Assembly: GCF_013410545.1 (NCBI RefSeq)
Contig: NZ_JACCFV010000001.1
Location: 124,001 to 188,000, forward strand
Direction: 5' to 3'
Length of the DNA: 64,000 bases
DNA from: Pseudoclavibacter chungangensis
GTDB taxonomy: Bacteria > Actinomycetota > Actinomycetes > Actinomycetales > Microbacteriaceae
The stretch's first letter is position 1; the number at the start of each line of letters is the position of its first letter. Below, piece by piece: positions 31,731-38,625 of the stretch. The position numbers were made by a program, and so were the translations under genes. The notes beneath the pieces are model-generated. The model had not been told where the DNA came from and made no database searches. It saw only the letters and a program-made list of their open reading frames with translations.

Positions 31731-33638
31731 ATGACGCACGTCGAAGACGACCCCGCCGACGAGCTCGGTGCCGCGCTCGAACGACTGGGACAGCGAGGCG
31801 TCACCGTGGACGCCGACTTCGAGCGGCGCGTGCACGAGCACGGCCCCGTCCTGCTCGATCTGCACCGCTCGCTCTACGGGCCGCGCGACGGCGCCGGATC
31901 GTTCGCGTCGCTCATCGAACTCGCGGCGGAATCCTGGCGCGATCGCCCGGGCGATCTGCGTGCCCTCGACTCGCGCCGGGCCATCGATCCCGATTGGTTC
32001 ACGTCGAACCGCATGCTCGGTGGGGTCTGCTACGTCGACCGCTACGCCGGGTCGCTCGAGGCCGTGCGCGAGCGCATCCCGTACTTCCAGGAGCTCGGGC
32101 TCACCTACCTACACCTCATGCCGCTCTTCGAGTCACCCGAGGGCGACAACGACGGCGGCTACGCGGTGTCCAGCTACCGCCGCGTCGACCCCGCGATCGG
32201 CACGTTCGAGGACCTCGCGGCGCTCGCGGCGGAGCTGCGCGCCGTGGGCATCTCGCTCGTCGTGGACTTCATCTTCAACCACACGAGCGACGAGCACGAG
32301 TGGGCGCGTCGCGCCGTCGCGGGGGACCCCGAGTTCGAGAACTTCTACCTCATCTACCCCGACCGCACGATGCCCGACCGGTACGAGCGGACGGTGCGCG
32401 AGATCTTCCCCGACGACCACCCGGGGTCGTTCGTGCAACTCCCGGACGGGCGCTGGATCTGGGCCACGTTCTACCACTTCCAGTGGGACCTCGACTACTC
32501 CAACCCCGCGGTGTTCCGCGCCATGGCGGGGGAGATGCTCTTCCTCGCGAACCTCGGCGTCGAGATCCTGCGCATGGACGCCGTCGCGTTCGTGTGGAAG
32601 CGGCTCGGCACGCCGTGCGAGTCGCTCCCCGAGGTGCACCTGCTGCTGCGCGCGTTCAACGCGCTCTTGCGCATCGCGGCGCCGTCCGTCCTGTTCAAGT
32701 CGGAGGCGATCGTGCACCCCGACGAGGTCGCCGAGTACATCTCGCCGGACGAGTGCCAGCTGTCGTACAACCCGCTGCAGATGGCGCTCACGTGGGAGGC
32801 GCTCGCGACGCGCGATGCCCGCCTCCTACAGCAGGCGCTCGACACCCGCCACGCGCTCCCGCCCGGGACGGCGTGGATCGACTACGTCCGCAGTCACGAC
32901 GACATCGGCTGGACCTTCGCCGACGAGGACGCGGCCGCGCTCGGCATCGACGGCTACTGGCACCGGCGGTTCCTCAACGACTTCTACGTCGGGCGTTTCA
33001 CGGGCTCGTTCGCGCGCGGCATCCCGTTCCAGGAGCACCCCATCACGCTCGACGCGCGCATCGCCGGAACGGCCGCGTCGCTGAGCGGGATCGAGGCGGA
33101 CGACCCGGGTGGCGAGGACCGCCTGCTGCTCGCGTACGCGATCGCGTTCTCGACGGGTGGCATCCCGCTCGTCTACCTCGGCGACGAGGTCGCCCAGCTC
33201 AACGACCTCGACTACGCCGACGACCCGGCCCACGCGCACGACGCGCGCTGGGCGCACCGGCCCGTGTACCCCGCCGAGCGCTACGCGGAGCGCCTCGACC
33301 CGACGACCGTGCCCGGCCGCGTGTTCGCGCGGTTCACGCGCATGCTGCAGGTGCGTCGCGAGACGCCGGAGTTCGCGGGCAACGAGCTCGTGCCGTTCCA
33401 CGTGCCGGCCTCGGGCGCGTCGAATCCCGTGCTCGGCTACCAGCGACCGGGGCCGGACGGTGTGCGCGTCATCGTGCTCGCGAACGTCGGTGACCACAGC
33501 ACCTCGGTGGACGCCTCGACGTTCCAGGCGTTCGACGCCGACGCGGTCGAGCTCCTGAGCGAGCGTCCCGTGCACCTCGATGCGGGCGTCGAGATCGCAC
33601 CGCACGGGGTGCTGTGGATCCGCGCCCACCTGCGGTGA
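31731..33638 (+). CDS. amylosucrase-like GH13 glucosyltransferase
   Basis: A 635-residue GH13 enzyme of the amylosucrase type, which moves glucose from sucrose onto an alpha-1,4-glucan. The (beta/alpha)8 barrel shows VVDFIFNHTSDEHEWA (region I), ILRMDAVAFVWKRLG (nucleophile Asp), LFKSEAIV (acid/base Glu) and VRSHDDIGWTF (transition-state Asp). The family-typical N-terminal helical domain and MLGGVCYVDRYAG are present. ATG 31731 has GAGAGGA upstream. It lies 82 bp from the convergent universal-stress gene across a strong hairpin. The GPH transporter and LacI nearby fit a sucrose role. A related sucrose- or trehalose-acting GH13 is possible. Confidence 0.88.
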   Translation: MTHVEDDPADELGAALERLGQRGVTVDADFERRVHEHGPVLLDLHRSLYGPRDGAGSFASLIELAAESWRDRPGDLRALDSRRAIDPDWFTSNRMLGGVCYVDRYAGSLEAVRERIPYFQELGLTYLHLMPLFESPEGDNDGGYAVSSYRRVDPAIGTFEDLAALAAELRAVGISLVVDFIFNHTSDEHEWARRAVAGDPEFENFYLIYPDRTMPDRYERTVREIFPDDHPGSFVQLPDGRWIWATFYHFQWDLDYSNPAVFRAMAGEMLFLANLGVEILRMDAVAFVWKRLGTPCESLPEVHLLLRAFNALLRIAAPSVLFKSEAIVHPDEVAEYISPDECQLSYNPLQMALTWEALATRDARLLQQALDTRHALPPGTAWIDYVRSHDDIGWTFADEDAAALGIDGYWHRRFLNDFYVGRFTGSFARGIPFQEHPITLDARIAGTAASLSGIEADDPGGEDRLLLAYAIAFSTGGIPLVYLGDEVAQLNDLDYADDPAHAHDARWAHRPVYPAERYAERLDPTTVPGRVFARFTRMLQVRRETPEFAGNELVPFHVPASGASNPVLGYQRPGPDGVRVIVLANVGDHSTSVDASTFQAFDADAVELLSERPVHLDAGVEIAPHGVLWIRAHLR

Positions 33639-33650
33639 ACGCCGGAACGC

Positions 33651-33700
33651 CATGACGGCGGTGGCCGGTCCCGAGAACGTGACCGGCCACCGCCGTCATG
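33651..33700. terminator. strong bidirectional terminator hairpin
   Basis: A perfect 20-bp stem (33651-33670 with 33681-33700) and a 10-base loop, between the convergent amylosucrase and universal-stress genes. Stem length and position make termination in both directions likely although no T-run follows. Confidence 0.85.
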
Positions 33701-33710
33701 GGGGTGCCCG

Positions 33711-34223
33711 CTAGGCGGACTCGGGGCGTCCGACCTCGATCTCCTGCCCCCGCGTGGGGCGCACGATGAGCACGTCGCACTCCGCGCGCACGATGAGCTC
33801 GCTCGCGACCGTGCCGAGCAGCCGCTCCGCGAGGCTCGGCTGCCCCGCCGCCCCGATGATGATGAGGTCGGCGCCGCGTTCCGCCGCGGTCTCGAGGAGC
33901 GCCGCCGCCGGCTCGGCGCGCACCATGAGTGCCGCCGCGACCGTCGCGCCGTGCTCCGTCGCGAGTGCGACGGCGGACGCGAGCGCCGCGTTCGCCGCGG
34001 CCCGACCGATGACGGTCGAGGCGCGCGTGTCGCCGCTGCTCGCGACGCTCTTCGCCTGCTCTCGCCGACCGAGCTGCGACCAGGCCGACACGAGCACGAG
34101 ATCGGCGTCGGTGCGCTGGGCGACCCGCGCGGCCCGCAACACGGTGGGGATCGCGAGGTCCGAGCCGTCGGTCCCGACGACGACGGTCGAGTAGTCCGGT
34201 GGGATCCTGCTGTCGGTCGTCAT
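33711..34223 (-). CDS. universal stress protein (UspA family)
   Basis: A 170-residue single Usp domain: VVVGTDGSDLAIPTVLRAA at the start and the ATP-binding pattern G-x2-G-x9-G-T in GAAGQPSLAERLLGT (~128-142). It therefore probably binds ATP. ATG 34223 overlaps the stop of the sugar transporter (ATGA), so it is cotranslated with it and shares its LacI control. Confidence 0.9.
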   Translation of the reverse strand: MTTDSRIPPDYSTVVVGTDGSDLAIPTVLRAARVAQRTDADLVLVSAWSQLGRREQAKSVASSGDTRASTVIGRAAANAALASAVALATEHGATVAAALMVRAEPAAALLETAAERGADLIIIGAAGQPSLAERLLGTVASELIVRAECDVLIVRPTRGQEIEVGRPESA

Positions 34224-35581
34224 GCGCTCGCCTTTCCGTCGGATCGCGTGGCCGGCTCGACCTGCAGTTCATCCACCTCGACGGCGACCGGCGGCTCCTT
34301 GATCCAGAGCATCGCGACCGCCGCACAGGCGAGGAGCACGCCCGCGAAGATGATCGCGTGCCCCGGGACGCTGCCGAGCAGCCGGTAGACCGCACCGAAG
34401 GTGAGGTTCTGGATGAGCATCGGCACGACGATCATCATGTTGATGATGCCGAGGTAGACGCCGTACTTCCCGGCCGGGATCATGCGCGTCGCCATGATGT
34501 ACGGCACGCCCATCATCGACGCCCAGCCGATGCCGAGTCCGATGATCGGGATGAACATGAGTGCCGGGATCGTGACGAACGGGAAGACGATGAGGCCGAT
34601 GCTCGACAGCGCGAGACAGACCACGTGCACGAACTTGGCGCCGCGACGGCGCGCGAGCCCGACCAGGATGAACGCGACGCTGAACGTGACGATGTTGTAG
34701 AAGCCGTTCACGAGGCCGGTCCAGGCGACCGCCTCGCCGTAGTTCGGGCCGTCGGCGCCGCCGAACGCCGCGTCGGCGACGGAGAGCGAGACGTACTGCC
34801 AGTAGCACTGCATGGCGTACCACTGGAAGAGGTACACGAGTGCGAGCTTGCGCAGCTGCACGGGCATGTGCCAGATCGCACTGCCGATCTCGCGCAGCGG
34901 GTTCGCCGAGCCCTTGCGGTGGTTCTCGAGCTCCTCCGCCGTGGGTGGCAGCTCCTTCGTGGAGATGACCGACACGAGGACGGTTGCGATCGAACACACG
35001 GCGCCGAGCATGAACGAGGCGAACACCCAGTAGGGGATCCCCGCGGCGGTCTCGCCCGAGAAGAGATGCTCGAAGACGAACAGCGAGACGTTCGCGAGCG
35101 TGATACCGAGCCCCGTGAAGAAGCTCTGTGCGAGGAAGCCGCGCGCGAGCTGCGACGAGGGCAGGCGGTCCGCGATGAACGCGCGGTAGGGCTCCATCGC
35201 CGCGTTGTTGCTCACGTCGAGCAGCCAGAGCAGGAGCACGGCCATCCAGAGTGCCGACACCATCGGGAAGAGGAACAGGCCGATGCTGCAGCCGATCGCA
35301 CCGAGGATCAGGAACGGGCGGCGGCGGCCCCAGCGCGGGTGCCAGGTGCGGTCCGAGATCGCGCCGATGAGCGGCTGCACGATGAGACCCGTGATGGGGC
35401 CTGCGAGGTTGAGCAGCGGGAGGTCGTCGGGGTTGGCCCCGAGGAAGTTGTAGATCGGGTTGATCGCGGTCTGCTGCATGCCGAAGCTGTACTGGATCCC
35501 GAAGAACCCGAGGTTCATGAGCAGGATCCGCGGCATGGTCATGAGCGGCTTCTGGACGACCGCGGCGCCGGGGTCGCTCAT
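34220..35581 (-). CDS. GPH/MFS-type sugar (glycoside) transporter
   Basis: A 453-residue protein with ~12 membrane helices. The N-terminal half carries GFFGIQYSFGMQQTAINPIYN, LAGPITGLIVQPLIGAISD and RWGRRRPFLI, hallmarks of sucrose/melibiose-type cation symporters (GPH family, sucrose-transporter branch). ATG 35581 follows AGGGGG. It heads the transporter-usp operon and faces the LacI gene across operator-like sites. With amylosucrase close by, sucrose or an alpha-glucoside is the probable substrate; this is inference. Confidence 0.88.
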   Translation of the reverse strand: MSDPGAAVVQKPLMTMPRILLMNLGFFGIQYSFGMQQTAINPIYNFLGANPDDLPLLNLAGPITGLIVQPLIGAISDRTWHPRWGRRRPFLILGAIGCSIGLFLFPMVSALWMAVLLLWLLDVSNNAAMEPYRAFIADRLPSSQLARGFLAQSFFTGLGITLANVSLFVFEHLFSGETAAGIPYWVFASFMLGAVCSIATVLVSVISTKELPPTAEELENHRKGSANPLREIGSAIWHMPVQLRKLALVYLFQWYAMQCYWQYVSLSVADAAFGGADGPNYGEAVAWTGLVNGFYNIVTFSVAFILVGLARRRGAKFVHVVCLALSSIGLIVFPFVTIPALMFIPIIGLGIGWASMMGVPYIMATRMIPAGKYGVYLGIINMMIVVPMLIQNLTFGAVYRLLGSVPGHAIIFAGVLLACAAVAMLWIKEPPVAVEVDELQVEPATRSDGKASA

Positions 35582-35698
35582 GCGCTGCGCCCCCTGTGTC
35601 GGGTGACCGGTCGTCGCGTCGCGGCGAGCGGAACGGTTGCCGAGTGCATCGAATCCTCCTTGATTCACGCTGTGTGCACCACACGATTCCGGATCATG

Positions 35699-35728
35699 TG
35701 GAACCGATTCCATGTGGAACCGATTTCA
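35699..35728. promoter_or_regulatory. two adjacent LacI-type operators
   Basis: TGGAACCGATTCCA (35699-35712) and TGGAACCGATTTCA (35715-35728), near-palindromes around the central CG typical of LacI-family sites, 16 bp apart centre to centre. They lie ~120-145 bp before the transporter start and ~105-130 bp before lacI. Confidence 0.75.
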
Positions 35729-35766
35729 CTCTGCCACGACTCCGGCATTCGCAACAGATCAAAAAC

Positions 35767-35779
35767 GAAATCGGTTCCA
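35767..35779. promoter_or_regulatory. third LacI-type operator, opposite orientation
   Basis: GAAATCGGTTCCA is the exact reverse complement of TGGAACCGATTTC from the second upstream site. It lies 51 bp before the lacI start codon, where it could mediate autoregulation or DNA looping with the other pair. Confidence 0.7.
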
Positions 35780-35816
35780 GATTCGCGTCGGCGCATCGCG
35801 AGGTGTGGAACGCCTC

Positions 35817-35822
35817 TAGGCT
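35817..35822 (+). promoter_or_regulatory. -10 box of lacI (leaderless)
   Basis: TAGGCT lies 7 bases before ATG 35830. The only purine-rich element, GGAG, ends one base from the ATG, too near to act as a ribosome site, so a leaderless message is likely. Confidence 0.5.
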
Positions 35823-35829
35823 GTGGAGT

Positions 35830-36825
35830 ATGACCGGGATCGCCGATGTCGCGGCCCTCGCCGGGGTCTCGAAGGCCACGGCGAGCAGAGCCCTGTCCGG
35901 CTCCGGCTACGTCTCGTCGGCCGCCCGGGAGCGCGTGCTCGACGCGGTCGACCGGCTCGGCTACGTCCCGGCGTCGAACGCGGTCGGCCTCGCGACGGGG
36001 AGAACGCGGGCCGTCGGCGTCATCATCCCGTACGTCCATCGCTGGTTCTTCGCTGCGGTGCTCGAGGGCATCCAGCAGGTGTTCCTCGATTCCGGCGACG
36101 ACCTGCTGCTGTACAACGCGATGCCCGGCAGCGTGGGGCGCGCGCTGATCTTCGACGATTTCCTCGCGCGTAAGCGTTTCGACGGGCTCGTCGCCGTCGG
36201 CCTCGAGCCGGACGATGCCGAGCTCGCGCGGCTCGGCGCGCTCGAACGGCCGGTCGTGAGCGTCGTCGGTGAGGCGGGGCCGGACGTCATCGCGATCGAC
36301 GACGTGGCAGCCGTGACGATCGCGTTCGAGCACCTCCGCGCGCTCGGGCATGAGCGGATCGCCTTCCTCGGCGGTGGCGACCCGTCGCGGCACTGGGCGC
36401 GGGTCGATCGGCGTCGTCTCGAAGCGTTCCAGGCGCTCATGCGCGACGCCGGGCTCGAATCCGCCGCCCGTCATGTGCCGTCGGCCGTCGACGTGGCGGG
36501 CGGGTTCGCGGCGGCCACGCGACTGCTCACGGCACCCGGGCCACGACCCACGGCGATCATCGGGACGTGCGACGAGGTCGCGATCGGCGCAGCGCTCGCC
36601 GCGCGGGGGCTCGGACTGTCGGTGCCCGGCGACGTGAGCCTCGTCGGGATCGACGATCACGAACTCGCCGTGACGTTCGGGCTCACGACCGTCAAGCAAT
36701 CGCCGTTCGAGCAGGGCGCCCGCGCCGCGCGGGTCATGCTGGAACGCATCGCCGGCCGGGAGTCGCTCATCGAGGGGCCGGCCGAGTGCGGCCTCGTGTT
36801 GCGGACGTCGACGGGGCCTGCCTGA
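35830..36825 (+). CDS. LacI family transcriptional regulator
   Basis: A 331-residue repressor. The N-terminal HTH reads IADVAALAGVSKATASRALSG, with hinge helix YVPASNAVGLATGRT. The periplasmic-binding-like domain follows (VGVIIPYVHRWFFAAVLEGIQ; HLRALGHERIAFLGG; VPGDVSLVGIDDHELA). It is divergent from the GPH transporter-usp operon, with three sites matching the LacI operator style between them, so it very likely represses that operon and itself. Ligand probably a sugar. Confidence 0.9.
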   Translation: MTGIADVAALAGVSKATASRALSGSGYVSSAARERVLDAVDRLGYVPASNAVGLATGRTRAVGVIIPYVHRWFFAAVLEGIQQVFLDSGDDLLLYNAMPGSVGRALIFDDFLARKRFDGLVAVGLEPDDAELARLGALERPVVSVVGEAGPDVIAIDDVAAVTIAFEHLRALGHERIAFLGGGDPSRHWARVDRRRLEAFQALMRDAGLESAARHVPSAVDVAGGFAAATRLLTAPGPRPTAIIGTCDEVAIGAALAARGLGLSVPGDVSLVGIDDHELAVTFGLTTVKQSPFEQGARAARVMLERIAGRESLIEGPAECGLVLRTSTGPA

Positions 36826-36998
36826 GGGTTCTCTGCGCGGCGGCCCGCCGAGGTCGGCGAGCCGGGCGGACACGATCGCGTGCCCGTGCGGTGGATTTCG
36901 ATCCCGTGCTCGGTCGGGGGATTCGGCGGGTACCGTGTCGACGTGCACGTCGACCGCCGTCCCAGGTGTCGACCGTGCGGACCCGGAAGGCGGACACG

Positions 36999-37421
36999 AT
37001 GACGGGTGAGCTCGATGGGGGCCCGTTCTACCACGGCACGGTCGCGGTGCTCGGCCCGGGGGACCTGCTCGTCGCCGGGCGGCGGTCCAATTACCGGCCC
37101 GATGTCGTCATGAACCACATCTACTTCACCGCGCTCGTCGATGGTGCCGGGCTCGCCGCCGAGCTCGCGGCCGAACTCGTCGGCGGGACCGCGGCACCGC
37201 ACGTGTACCTCGTCGAACCGACCGGTCCGTTCGAGAACGACCCCAACGTCACCGACAAGAAGTTCCCCGGCAACCCCACCAGGTCGTACCGCAGCACAGC
37301 GCCGCTCCGCATCGTGCGCGAGATCACCGCGTGGACTCGTCTCACACCGGAGGCCCTGCGGATGTGGCGCGACCGGGTGATCGCCGTGCCGCCCGAGGAG
37401 CGGGGCGAGATCGTCAACTGA
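36999..37421 (+). CDS. arr: NAD-dependent rifampin ADP-ribosyltransferase
   Basis: A 140-residue Arr enzyme, which inactivates rifamycins by ADP-ribosylating them. All expected landmarks are present: GPFYHGT (His), HIYFTAL (Tyr), YLVEPTGPFENDPN (Asp) and KKFPGNPTRSYRS. Length matches the family. ATG 36999 has GGAAGG upstream; the reading frame is open further upstream but without Arr homology. It stands alone with no mobile element beside it, as is usual for chromosomal Arr in actinobacteria. Confidence 0.92.
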   Translation: MTGELDGGPFYHGTVAVLGPGDLLVAGRRSNYRPDVVMNHIYFTALVDGAGLAAELAAELVGGTAAPHVYLVEPTGPFENDPNVTDKKFPGNPTRSYRSTAPLRIVREITAWTRLTPEALRMWRDRVIAVPPEERGEIVN

Positions 37422-37906
37422 CGTCGCCGGGCATCGTTGCGGTCGGGACGGGCGTGCGAAGTGCGTTCGCGTTCGCCGGGACGAGGATGCTCTCGCGCAC
37501 GGCGCGGATGACCCCGGCCGCCCAGGGCCATCCGCGGCGCGGTCGGACGGGTCCATGCCTGGCATCGCCGCGTGCGTGGCTATGGCGCTCACGAAGCGGC
37601 CGCCAACATCTCGGATCGGCCGGGGGCGGCTCCGGCAGGGCGGGCAGGTTCGCGCGGGTTCTGCCGCGTTCTCGGCCGTCGCGCGCACGGAGCGTTCCGG
37701 CCGGTCGCGGCTGCGTGCGGCCAGCCCCGGCCGGGTTACAGGCCGATCCGGCTCGGTCGACGCCTCGTCCGCTGGACTCGCGTGCGTCACCGCCTCGAGC
37801 CCGTTCGCTCCGGTCCGATCCGGCCGGCGGCAGGTCGATGTTCACTGGCGCGGCGACGTGTGTGGGCCCGCCCGCGGGGACGCAGTCCGGGCCCGTCACG
37901 GCGTCC
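37422..37906. other. intergenic, no gene seen
   Basis: Open frames exist on both strands but their translations are Arg/Pro/Ala-rich without conserved patterns and lack ribosome sites. No clear hairpin or repeat array. It separates arr from the convergent VOC gene. Confidence 0.5.
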
Positions 37907-38281
37907 TCAGAGGTAGGGGCGCGTGAGCAGTTCCAGATAGTGGCCGGACGGATCGAGGAGGTACACGCCCCGCCCGCCGTGCTCGGTGTTGATCTCGCCC
38001 GGTCGGGTGCGCTGCGGGTCGGCCCAGTGGTCCTGCTCGCGCGCCCTGATGGTCGCGACGGCGCGGTCGAAGTGTGCGTCGTCGACGAGGTACGCGTAGT
38101 GCTGCGGCGGGAACTCGATGGGCGGCTCGGCGAACTGCAGCATGACGCCGTCGCCGATGCCGATGTTGATGAACGGGCCCCACGAGGGGAGCTCGGTCCC
38201 CTCCAGCAATTCGAGGGTGAACGCGGCCGTCGCGGCGGCGTCGAGTGAGGCGATGATGGTGTGGTTGAATCGCGCGGTCAT
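37907..38281 (-). CDS. VOC (glyoxalase/dioxygenase-fold) family protein
   Basis: A 124-residue single-domain vicinal-oxygen-chelate protein: FNHTIIASLD (first metal-ligand strand), YAYLVDDAHFDRAV, and GRGVYLLDPSGHYLELLTRPY at the C-terminus with the usual Glu ligand. Such proteins include metal-dependent lyases, dioxygenases and antibiotic-binding proteins; the reaction cannot be named. ATG 38281 has AGGAG five bases away. Confidence 0.88.
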   Translation of the reverse strand: MTARFNHTIIASLDAAATAAFTLELLEGTELPSWGPFINIGIGDGVMLQFAEPPIEFPPQHYAYLVDDAHFDRAVATIRAREQDHWADPQRTRPGEINTEHGGRGVYLLDPSGHYLELLTRPYL

Positions 38282-38625
38282 GATGCTCCTGATGGTCTGC
38301 GGTGGGTGTCGGTGCTCGCAGAGCAGGGGCGGGGCGCGGATCAGACCACGACCGGATCGCCCGTCCGGGAACGGCGCGAGAACGCCTGGCTGGTCATCAT
38401 GGGGTGCAGCCTAACGGGCGTGCCGTTGCGGCCGGGTGACAGGGCGGCGGGCCGGTGGTGGCGTCCGCGTCGCCGATCCGACCCGCGGCCGCCCGGACAC
38501 GATCGACGGGGTGCCCGGTTCACGGGGCAGCGAGGAATCCTCGATCAACCGTACGATGCGTCGTGAGTGGCCGGTGTCGCCCCGGCCCGCGGCCGAACGC
38601 ATCGAGGCGCCGGAGGACTGAGGCA
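38282..38625 (+). promoter_or_regulatory. intergenic; probable promoter of the helicase gene
   Basis: TACGAT at 38552-38557 is a plausible -10 box. A GTG six bases later (38563) is in frame with the helicase and would add 21 Arg/Pro-rich residues if the message were leaderless. ATG 38626, with CGGAGGACTGAGG before it, is the better start. No separate gene is convincing here. Confidence 0.4.

Noticed and set aside
38436..38621. A 61-codon ORF ending just before the helicase start
   Set aside because: It lacks a ribosome site and its Arg/Gly-rich translation shows no coding bias; the overlap with the helicase leader is likely chance.
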